Source: Labilithrix sp.
Lineage (GTDB): Bacteria; Myxococcota_A; Polyangia; Polyangiales; Polyangiaceae
Assembly (NCBI GenBank): GCA_019637195.1
Contig: JAHBWA010000059.1
Span: 1-49,835 of the forward strand
DNA: 49,835 bases
Direction: 5' to 3'
Positions within the stretch are counted from its first letter, which is position 1. Each line of letters begins with the position of its first letter. Below the pieces are notes generated by a model, which ran no database searches, was not told where the DNA came from, and saw only the letters and a list, made by a program, of their open reading frames with translations. Shown here in pieces: positions 7,485 to 14,981 of this stretch. The position numbers were made by a program, and so were the translations under genes.

Positions 7485-9350
7485 CTAGCCGCCGTCGGCG
7501 CCGGCCGGCTTCGCGCAGCGCGCGAGGGTGAAGTCCGCGACGGCGTTCGACACGGCCGCCGCGTCGTCGGGGTGCGCGCTCCGCCACCGCTCGAGCGTCG
7601 CGCGGAACGTCTCGAGCCCCGCCGCGTTCTTCTCCTCACAGAGGCGCCCGCGCAAGAGGACGAGCATAGGCCGCGCGCGGGACGAGCGCGCGTCGCGATC
7701 GCGACCGAGCAGGACCGGCAGGCTCTTCGCCAGGAGCTCGTCGCGCTCCTTGTCCTTCGTGAGCGCCGGCCAGAGCGTCGGCGCCATCTCGACGGCGCGC
7801 GCGCCCTCCGCGAGGTACGCCGCGAAGACGTCGCTCGGGACGCGGCCGCCGAACTCGGCGACGAACCGCGTCCACTGGTTGTCGCCGTAGTGGACACCGA
7901 GGCGCTCCCACTGGCGCGCCATCACGAGGAGCGTGAGCCCGCGGCGACCCGGCGCGTCGCGCCACCAGCGCGGCGCGGCCTTCTCGAGCGCGTTCTTGAC
8001 GTCGTCGCGCCGCGCGAGGTCGTGGAAGAGCACGCTCACGCCATGGCGAAAGAGCGCCTCGTCCTTCATCGACTCGACGAGCGCCAAGGCCTGCGAACCC
8101 TGGCCGTAGCCCAGGTTAAGGAGCGCGGTCTCGAGCAGCTTCGTGTCGCGACGCTGGGCGATCGCGCCGGCGAGCCGCGCGCGGAGCGCGTCGTCGCCCA
8201 GCGCGAGCCGGAAGAAGTCGCTGCACCCGTAGCGGATCTCGGTCTCGGCCTCGCCACGCCGCTTCACCGGACACACGACGCTCTCGTGGAGCTTGCCGCG
8301 CGGGCCCTCCGGGAGCTCCGTCCGCGCGCCGTCCTGCACCCACGCGTCCCACACCGACATCCCGAAGGCGAAGCGGTCGAAGCCCGGCAGGACGACCTCG
8401 GAGCCGGAGTGCCGGTCGAGCACCGCGCGCGCGATCATCAAGCGCTCCTCGTCGTCGAGCGACGGGACGCTCCGCGCGAGCCACGCCTCGTAGGCGCCGA
8501 CGACGCGGCGAATCACCGCCGGATCGACCTCGCGCGCGCCGCGCGCGCCGCCGAGGCCACCGACGAAGGGCATGACGCCGAGGAGGAACCGGCGGACCTT
8601 CCGCGCGAGCGGCTCCCGCGCGTCGACGACGTCGGCGAGCGCGAGGATCCGACCAACGTGCTCGACGCGGAGCTGGTCCCAGCGCCCGCCGTTCTTCGCG
8701 CGCGCGGCGATCCAGAGGTAGCCGGCGCCCGGGCGCGTCGCCGTCATGTACGCGAAGTATGGCGCCTGCTCGCGTGGGGCGAGCCGCGAGGGCTCGGCCT
8801 CGCCCCAGCGCGCCTCGAGATCGCCGATGTGCGCGTCGTAGACGGCCTGCGTGACGACCCACCGCTCGAGGAGCGGGAAGCGATCGGGCGGCGCGCGGAC
8901 GACCAGCAGCTTCCCCGACGCGTCGAGCTTGCCGTCGCTCTCCTTCGCCACCGCGTCGTAGACGCAGGCGACGCGCTCGATCGCGCGCGCCTTCGCGAAC
9001 ATCTCGGGGTCTTCCTTCTGGAGGAGCACGAGCTCGCGGGCGACCGTCTCGAAGCTCGCGAGGACCGTCTCTTCGAGCGAGGCGACGAGCTCCGGCGAGA
9101 GCGCCGCGTCGAGCTCGAGGACGAGCGGGTGACCGAGGAGGCGCGTGATCTCCTGCGTGACGATCGTGAGGCGCCCTCCGCGCGGATCGAACGGGAGCGG
9201 CTCGGACGAGCCCTTGAGCACGACGATGACGTCGCGGATCCCACCCGCCGGCGTCTGGGCCTCGGCGCGCCCGGCGTCCGCTCCGCCGCACGCGCCAGCG
9301 AGGCAGGCGAGCGCCACGATCGCGAGCGCTCCGCGGAGTCGCCCGCTCAT
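7485..9350 (-). CDS. Putative lipoprotein, paralogue of its upstream neighbour
   Basis: Function unknown. The 621-aa product starts with a basic residue pair, a hydrophobic segment and the lipobox LAGAC (Cys about 20), so it is probably a lipoprotein. The ATG at 9350 overlaps the stop of the upstream gene (ATGA), which decides the start over longer in-frame readings. The mature protein is mixed alpha-helical without recognised domains. It aligns along its length with the neighbouring product: both have an I/L-VVV-x5-PF-x-P start, an LGH segment followed by a conserved leucine/glutamate pair, a G-F/L-D-x-F/M-AF motif and a DF-x-R/W-AL motif. The two are tandem paralogues and almost certainly co-transcribed. 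Confidence 0.85.
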   Translation of the reverse strand: MSGRLRGALAIVALACLAGACGGADAGRAEAQTPAGGIRDVIVVLKGSSEPLPFDPRGGRLTIVTQEITRLLGHPLVLELDAALSPELVASLEETVLASFETVARELVLLQKEDPEMFAKARAIERVACVYDAVAKESDGKLDASGKLLVVRAPPDRFPLLERWVVTQAVYDAHIGDLEARWGEAEPSRLAPREQAPYFAYMTATRPGAGYLWIAARAKNGGRWDQLRVEHVGRILALADVVDAREPLARKVRRFLLGVMPFVGGLGGARGAREVDPAVIRRVVGAYEAWLARSVPSLDDEERLMIARAVLDRHSGSEVVLPGFDRFAFGMSVWDAWVQDGARTELPEGPRGKLHESVVCPVKRRGEAETEIRYGCSDFFRLALGDDALRARLAGAIAQRRDTKLLETALLNLGYGQGSQALALVESMKDEALFRHGVSVLFHDLARRDDVKNALEKAAPRWWRDAPGRRGLTLLVMARQWERLGVHYGDNQWTRFVAEFGGRVPSDVFAAYLAEGARAVEMAPTLWPALTKDKERDELLAKSLPVLLGRDRDARSSRARPMLVLLRGRLCEEKNAAGLETFRATLERWRSAHPDDAAAVSNAVADFTLARCAKPAGADGG

Positions 9351-11374
9351 TTGCGCCCGCTCGACTGGAACAGCGGCTTCTTGGTCGCGAAGGGATCTTG
9401 CGGGGGCGAGCCCTTCGTCGCCGTGCTCGGCTTTGGCTTGGCAGCTGGCGGAGCCGCGCGCGGCTTCGGCGCGCACTTCGCCGGATCGCTCGCCTCGACG
9501 ACGTCGGAGAGCCCGGCGCCAGGGTTCGCGGCGAGCTCGACGCGCGCGAACGTGTTCAGCCTGGAGAGCTCGTCGGTCGATCGCTCCTTGCAGAGCGCGC
9601 CCGCGAGCGCGACCAGCGTGCCCGGCACCCGGCGACCGCTCGGGAGCACCTCGCTCTTGGCGAGGAGCCTCTTCGCGTCATCGGTGACGAGGCGCAGGCG
9701 GCCCGGGCTCTTGGCCACGCCGGGCCACGCGGCCGGTACGAGCTCGAAGGCCTCCGCGCCGAGCCCGAGGAACGCGCCGAGCACGAGGTCGTCCGCCAGG
9801 CGTCCCTGGACGAGGTCGGGCCAGTCGGTGTCGGGGTGGTAGGAGTTTTCGGTGCGGCGCGCGAACCAGAAGAGGGCGTGCGCGCGCGCGGCCGGCACCT
9901 CGCGCCAGAGCCGCCGCGACTCCTCGAGCAGCGCCTCGCTTGGACGGTAGGCGACCTCGCGATGGACGTCGGCGCCGGTCTTCCAGAGCGCGGGCGTCGC
10001 CTCGAACCGCCGGAGGAAGCGCAGGTAGTCCGCCTCCTCCCGCAGCGTCCGGCGCCCGTTGAAGAAGACCGCCCGGGCGAACGGGAGATCGCCGCGCGCG
10101 ATCGTCGCGTTCACGAGCGCGTCCTCGCGCGCCCGGCTCGCCAGCGCCCAGCGGTAGAAGTCGCCCTCGCCGCGCCCCGCGTGCGACAGGCGCGGCTGGC
10201 CGTTGCGCGTGCCGACCGAGACCGGCGGGCAGACAATCGCGTCGAACAGCGGGTGGAGCTCCCGCGTGCCTGGGCTCGGCGGGTGACCCGCGGCGATCCA
10301 GGCGTCGACGGCGTCGAGCGAGAACGCCATCGGATCGAGCCCGGGGAACGCGTACGGCGCGAAGCGATCTTTTTCGCCGTGGTCCTTGCGAAAGTCGATG
10401 ACGAAGAGCTGCGGCGCGACCTTCGCGCGATCGTCGAGCGTCATCCGCGGGAGCTCCGCGCGGAGCCAGCTCACGTAAGCCGACTCCGCCACGCGGAACG
10501 GCGAGCCGGCGGGCGCGCGCTCCACCTCGGCGGCGTGATGGCGATAGACGCCGGAGAAGTCCGACGCCGACTTCACGAGCCAGCCGTGGGCGTCCTTCGC
10601 GAGCGCGCCGTCGCCGGCGCGGGTCGCGAGGTCGTGGAGCATCACCATGCCGCGGACGCGGAGCGCGGAGACCGTGCCGATGTACGCGTGCGGCTCGGCC
10701 TTCGCGGCGGCGCCGCCCGGACGGCCGCCGCGCGCGTGGTAGTCGAACCAGGCGCGCCGCTCGCCGGGCGGGAGCGCGTCCGGGAGCACCCGCGCGTAGC
10801 GCGCCTCGCTCGCGGCGGCGAAGGAGCGGTAGAGGACGCCGGAGACCTCGCCGCGATCGAGCGCGCGCCAGGTCGCCTCGCCGCGGACGATGTCGATCGT
10901 CTTCGACGCCGCGTCGTGCCGCGCGGCGCCGCTCCGGAGCCATCGGTCCTCCCGCGCGGCGGCCTCGGAGGGCGCGTAGCGCACGACGAGGCGCACGAAG
11001 TGGCCGCGCGCGAACGCCAGCGCGGCCTCGTCCCGCTCGCCGAGCGCGTCGAGATCGCGCGCGACGTCCTCGACGAGGCGCGCGATGACGTCCTCGGCGC
11101 CCTCGTGGGACTGCGGGAGGAGCGAGCCGTCCAGCTCGATCTCGATCGAGTGCCCGAGGCGGGCCGAGAGCTGCTCGTTCGCGCGCTGGATCCGCGCGAC
11201 CTTCGGCCGAAACGGCACGCGCTCCGGGCCCTGTCGGACGACGACGATCAGCGTCCCCGACGGCGCCTCCGGGCTCGCCGACGGGGCGGGCGACGGACCA
11301 CACGCCACGCCGGCGCCGAGGGCCGCGCCCAGGATGAGCAGCCTCGACAGCGCGCGCCTCACCTGGACGAGCAT
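9347..11374 (-). CDS. Putative lipoprotein, paralogue of its downstream neighbour
   Basis: Function unknown. The 675-aa product has a typical lipoprotein signal ending in LGAGVAC, then a short Ser/Pro/Ala-rich linker and the same overall architecture as the 621-aa product encoded immediately downstream. The last 40 residues are a Pro/Lys/Ala-rich tail absent from the paralogue. The ATG at 11374 is chosen because it begins right before the signal peptide; the frame stays open far upstream only because of high GC. The overlap with the next gene indicates one transcript. Confidence 0.83.
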   Translation of the reverse strand: MLVQVRRALSRLLILGAALGAGVACGPSPAPSASPEAPSGTLIVVVRQGPERVPFRPKVARIQRANEQLSARLGHSIEIELDGSLLPQSHEGAEDVIARLVEDVARDLDALGERDEAALAFARGHFVRLVVRYAPSEAAAREDRWLRSGAARHDAASKTIDIVRGEATWRALDRGEVSGVLYRSFAAASEARYARVLPDALPPGERRAWFDYHARGGRPGGAAAKAEPHAYIGTVSALRVRGMVMLHDLATRAGDGALAKDAHGWLVKSASDFSGVYRHHAAEVERAPAGSPFRVAESAYVSWLRAELPRMTLDDRAKVAPQLFVIDFRKDHGEKDRFAPYAFPGLDPMAFSLDAVDAWIAAGHPPSPGTRELHPLFDAIVCPPVSVGTRNGQPRLSHAGRGEGDFYRWALASRAREDALVNATIARGDLPFARAVFFNGRRTLREEADYLRFLRRFEATPALWKTGADVHREVAYRPSEALLEESRRLWREVPAARAHALFWFARRTENSYHPDTDWPDLVQGRLADDLVLGAFLGLGAEAFELVPAAWPGVAKSPGRLRLVTDDAKRLLAKSEVLPSGRRVPGTLVALAGALCKERSTDELSRLNTFARVELAANPGAGLSDVVEASDPAKCAPKPRAAPPAAKPKPSTATKGSPPQDPFATKKPLFQSSGRK

Positions 11375-11610
11375 ACGCGAGGCCAAGCCCAAATCTCCCC
11401 GAATCACCGCGCCCGGACCTCCGCCGGCGGCACGTGCGCGATCGCGCGTCCTTCGCGGAGCCCGTCCGTCGCGGGCGTGGGCGCATCCGCGCGCGCGAAC
11501 GCGAGCGGCGGCTCGGCGACGGCGCTCGATCCGTGGCACGTTGCGCGCACGTCGTAGGAGGCCCCGACGGTCGCGAGTCGCCACGGCGGAGGGCCCGCGC
11601 GCGACGGCCG

Positions 11611-12375
11611 TCATCGAGACGCGTCGAGCCGCTTCGACACGAACAACCACAGCTGGTCGTCCCCCGCTGCGAGGTACAGACGCACGCTGACGACGCAGGC
11701 GGCGCGGTGATGCGGGAAGACGAACCGCAGCACCCGGTCGACCGCGTGCCGCGCGCGCGCGCGCTCGACCGACGAGACGAACTCCTTCACGACGATGCAG
11801 GGAGCGATGTCGACGAACCGCTTCCCGACGACGTCGTCTCGCGCGAGCCCCGCCGCGTTCGACTCGAAGGAGTTGTACGTGTTGATGCGACCGTCGCCGT
11901 CGAGCCGGATGGCGCCGAACGGCAGCGCGTCGACCTCTTGGGGCGTCATCTTCGCGATGCGATCGAGATCGACGTGCGTGAGCTCGCGGACGTCGCCCGC
12001 GAACGGCGGGCCGGAGCCCTTGCTGGCCTCGATCGCGCGCGTGAGCTCGACCAAGCGCTCGATCGAGAGCGGCTTTTCGAGGCAGGCCACCGCGCCCTCC
12101 GAGAAGGCCTCCTTGCGCCATCCATGCGGACGACCGGACATGACCACGACCGGCAGCCCGTCGATGTCGCGGAGGACGCGCTCGACGCCGAGCCCGGAGA
12201 GCTCTTCGACGTCGATGTCGAGGAGAGCGAGGTCGAACGTCTCGCGCGATGCCATCATCAGCGCTTCGACGCCGTTCGGCGTCGAGGCGACCGTGTGACT
12301 GTCGTGCTCGAAGACCGAGCGCACGACGAACGCGAAGCTCGGGTCGTCCTCGAGGAGCAGGATGCGCAAACCCAT
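11611..12375 (-). CDS. Response regulator fused to a photoactive-yellow-protein-like PAS domain
   Basis: The 254-aa product starts at the ATG at 12375 with a receiver domain (about 3-118): acidic pair Asp10/Asp11, phospho-acceptor Asp53 in LLDID, and Lys101 in LEKP. The second half (about 136-250) is strikingly like photoactive yellow protein. It shares the ALPFGAIRLDGDG block and keeps Tyr167, Glu171 and Cys193 at the positions of PYP Tyr42, Glu46 and Cys69 (the p-coumarate attachment site, in APC), and it ends WLFVSKRL. Thr50 and Arg52 are replaced (Ala, Leu), and one residue is missing just before the APC motif. No output domain follows. Likely a single-chain light or redox-dye signalling protein; whether it binds chromophore is inference. 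No coumarate-synthesis gene is in the window. Confidence 0.85.
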   Translation of the reverse strand: MGLRILLLEDDPSFAFVVRSVFEHDSHTVASTPNGVEALMMASRETFDLALLDIDVEELSGLGVERVLRDIDGLPVVVMSGRPHGWRKEAFSEGAVACLEKPLSIERLVELTRAIEASKGSGPPFAGDVRELTHVDLDRIAKMTPQEVDALPFGAIRLDGDGRINTYNSFESNAAGLARDDVVGKRFVDIAPCIVVKEFVSSVERARARHAVDRVLRFVFPHHRAACVVSVRLYLAAGDDQLWLFVSKRLDASR

Positions 12376-12426
12376 CGCGCTCGACGCGTTGCAAGAAATA
12401 GAGCTGCCCTCGCCGAGGCGCAGCCC

Positions 12427-12438
12427 GACCGTACGGTC
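12427..12438. promoter_or_regulatory. 12-bp perfect palindrome upstream of the receiver-PYP gene
   Basis: GACCGTACGGTC lies about 52 bp upstream of the receiver-PYP start codon. A palindrome of this length is expected by chance several times per 50 kb, so an operator role is only a suggestion from its position. Confidence 0.25.
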
Positions 12439-12612
12439 ACGCCGGGCGCGTGCCGCGAGCGCGTGCGGTCGTCGTCCGCCCGCGACGAACGACGCGCCCG
12501 ACGCGTGCGAGAGCGCTCCGCACCGCGGGGAGCTCGCGGCTCCTCCGACGTCAGCCACCTCGGACAGCCGAGCGCCCCCTGGATCGCGAGCCGCCGCGGC
12601 GCCGGGCGGGCG

Positions 12613-13842
12613 TCAGGAGCCGGGCTTCACGAGGGTCAACGTCTCGGCGACCTTGCGCATCTCGTCGAGCGCCTTCGCCTGCCGCGTCGCCTTCACCAGG
12701 ACCGAGGCCTTCTTCGTGCCGTCGGGCGCATCCAGCGGCTCGGAGGCGAAGAAGAAGCCGCCCTTCGGCGAGCTCTTCCCACGCCACTCGGTCGGGCGGC
12801 CGAGGAGCGTGCCGGCGGCCGTCGCGTCGGCGCCCTCCGGCAGCTCCGCCGCGGCGCCCTCGGCGACCGAGACGCTGATGCTCCCGGCGTAGAGCGAGAT
12901 CGGGCGGAGCTTGTACACGCGCGCGCCGTTGCCCGCGGGGACCGCGACGTAGTCGGCGGGCACCGTGAGCGCGAGCTCTCCCATCGGCGGCACGTCGGCG
13001 ACCTTGCGGGGTCCGGCGCCGCGCTCGAGCCGGCGAGGGCCGGGCGTCAGCGTCGAGGCGATGCGCTCGGCGAGGCGGGTGCAGCCGACGAGCTCGGAAC
13101 CGGTCGCGGTGCGGACCGCCTCGCCGCGCACGTAGAACCCGACGGACTCGAGCGCTCCGTCCTCCTGCGCGACGAGGAGCGCGAGGACGAGCGCGGTGTC
13201 CTTCCCCGGCGGCGCGATCGGACGAGACGGGCGAGCGGCGTACGCGCGCACGCGACCGGGGTCGGCGCCGATCTCGACGGGCACGACCTCGAGCGGCGCC
13301 TCGCTCTGGAACGTCGCCTTGAGGAATTTGGGGGCCTCGACGTCGAGGCTCGCCGGCTTCGTCGGCGCGTCGGCCTCGGGCTCGTAGAGGTCGGGATCGA
13401 GCTGAAAGGTCTCGCGCGCGACGATCGCGAGCGACATCTTGCCGTGCTTCTTGGACTCGGCGTCGACGACGACGCGCGACTCCTCTTCGAGCGCCGGTGC
13501 GTCGGGGAGCGGCGGCGGGACCTTGGCGCCGGGCGGCGGGCGCACCCGCAAACGCCCGCCGAGCAGCTCGCTCGGCTCGCCGTCGGCGCGGGGCCTCTCG
13601 AGCGCGCCGCATCGCACCGCGGCGGCCTTCCCGATCGCGAGCGGCTTCGCCGGCGCGCGGACCCCGGGCTCTGCGCGACGATCGCGCAGGACGTTCGGCG
13701 ACGGGTCGGCGGGCGCCGCGACCTCCTGCTCGCCGGACGAGGCGGCGGGCGACGTGGTGGGAGGTCTCTGCGCGCCCCCGCAGGCGCCGAGGACGACGAG
13801 CACGAGACCAGGCGAGAGAGACCGAAGGACCGAAGACGACAT
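12613..13842 (-). CDS. Putative lipoprotein of unknown function
   Basis: The 409-aa product has a lipoprotein signal with lipobox LGAC (about 18-21), then a Pro/Ala/Ser-rich linker (about 22-75). The remaining 330 residues are beta-rich with no domain I recognise. A segment near 290-320 and the C-terminus (AETLTLVKPGS) resemble the ends of myxobacterial lipoproteins generally but give no function. The start lies 104 bp from a divergent gene. It may share a transcript with the receiver-PYP gene 237 bp downstream. Confidence 0.78.
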   Translation of the reverse strand: MSSSVLRSLSPGLVLVVLGACGGAQRPPTTSPAASSGEQEVAAPADPSPNVLRDRRAEPGVRAPAKPLAIGKAAAVRCGALERPRADGEPSELLGGRLRVRPPPGAKVPPPLPDAPALEEESRVVVDAESKKHGKMSLAIVARETFQLDPDLYEPEADAPTKPASLDVEAPKFLKATFQSEAPLEVVPVEIGADPGRVRAYAARPSRPIAPPGKDTALVLALLVAQEDGALESVGFYVRGEAVRTATGSELVGCTRLAERIASTLTPGPRRLERGAGPRKVADVPPMGELALTVPADYVAVPAGNGARVYKLRPISLYAGSISVSVAEGAAAELPEGADATAAGTLLGRPTEWRGKSSPKGGFFFASEPLDAPDGTKKASVLVKATRQAKALDEMRKVAETLTLVKPGS

Positions 13843-13946
13843 CGTGTACAGGATCTACGCCCGGGGGCCTCGCTGTCATCCACGACGTGCGGCCAAGCTC
13901 GTCCAGGAAGGCGGCGCGAGGAGCGAGCGTATTACTCGAGCCTGCG

Positions 13947-14597
13947 ATGATCGTCCGGATCGGCACGATGTTCATGGGCGAGGTCGACGCCGTCGGCGGC
14001 CAGAGCGTCCAGACGAAGTTCTTCGTCCTCGGCGTGCCGCTCGTCCCGCTGAGCTCGTTCTTCTTCACGAAACACGGGGAGGGCGTCGCGATCCCGCTGC
14101 ACGGCGAGAGCGTCCTCGCCGGCTACCTCCGCCTCGCGCTCGGGCTGGCGACGCTCGTCCTCGGCACCCTCGCGTTCGACACGCCGTCGTACCGACGCGA
14201 CCTCGGTGACTTCGCCGGCGCCATCGCCTGCGGCGTCGCGTTCGTCGCGGCGATCGTCGTGCTCGGCCGGCTCTCCGCCGGCGAGGAGGCCCGTCGCCAG
14301 GTCCTGCGCGCGTGCACCGGGTTCGCCGCCGACCCCGCGATCCTGCCGTCGGACCTGCGGGCTCGGCTCGAAGACGCCCTGCGCGCGCGGCTGGAGAGAC
14401 GAGAGCTGCCGCTCCGCCCCGACGCGTGGCTGGCGCTCGCCGCCTCGGACGATGGAGGGCCGTACCGGCAGCGGCAAGCGCCCGCGGTCGACGCGGCGGC
14501 GTGGCACGACGTCTACGCCTACGCGCGCTACGCCGGCGTCCACGACGACGCCTGGCGGGCCGCGCTCGACGCGCTGCGGGCGAAGGTCGGAGCCTGA
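13947..14597 (+). CDS. Small membrane protein of unknown function
   Basis: The 216-aa product begins MIVRIGTMFMGEVD, a start also seen in short beta-strand-rich domains of myxobacterial membrane proteins. It has two hydrophobic segments (about 60-78 and 91-110) and a charged soluble C-terminal half (about 115-216) rich in Ala, Arg and Asp. Topology would place both ends on one side of the membrane. No known catalytic motif. A TATTAC sequence ends 11 nt before the ATG and no clear Shine-Dalgarno is present, so the mRNA leader may be very short. Confidence 0.72.
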   Translation: MIVRIGTMFMGEVDAVGGQSVQTKFFVLGVPLVPLSSFFFTKHGEGVAIPLHGESVLAGYLRLALGLATLVLGTLAFDTPSYRRDLGDFAGAIACGVAFVAAIVVLGRLSAGEEARRQVLRACTGFAADPAILPSDLRARLEDALRARLERRELPLRPDAWLALAASDDGGPYRQRQAPAVDAAAWHDVYAYARYAGVHDDAWRAALDALRAKVGA

Positions 14598-14981
14598 GGT
14601 TCGCGGCTCCCGTCCGCAGCCGGCCGCGGCGAGCTCGAGCATCCGGCGGCGCGGCGAGCTCCGGGCGGAAGCGGCGCGCGCCGCCGACGGAATAACGCGA
14701 CGGTCGCGCTCGCATCCGTGAAACGACGACATACGGATGGTGCATGCCTTCTCGTCCGCCGTCCCCCGACGGCGAGCGAAGGACCGGCGACGACGCCGTC
14801 GTTCGCCGTGTCCCGCTCGCCATGACCGTAGCCCTCGAAGTCGTCGCCGAGCTCCGCGCGCGCGACCGCGCGACGCGGGTCGCTCGGGAAGCCGAGGCCG
14901 GCGACCGCGGCCAGCGCCCCCGCTGACGGCGCGCCCGCGTCAGCGCACCAAGCGGCCGCTGCTCGCCCGCGCGTGGCCGCG
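14598..14981. other. Convergent intergenic region
   Basis: This 384-bp region lies between two converging genes. The only features seen are a hairpin at 14921-14945 and a 60-codon plus-strand reading frame (14744-14926) with no good ribosome-binding site or recognisable product, which I do not call a gene. Confidence 0.5.
14921..14945 (-). terminator. Possible uvrB terminator hairpin
   Basis: An 8-bp perfect stem (14921-14928 with 14938-14945, 9-nt loop) stands about 37 nt after the uvrB stop codon between converging genes. No T-tract follows, so confidence is low. Confidence 0.35.

Noticed and set aside
12427..12438. Strong operator claim for the palindrome upstream of the receiver-PYP gene
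   Set aside because: A 12-bp palindrome is expected by chance about a dozen times in a window of this size; kept only as a low-confidence feature.
14744..14926. Possible 60-residue plus-strand gene in the gap before uvrB
   Set aside because: No proper ribosome-binding site, promoter, or recognisable feature; overlaps the hairpin region.
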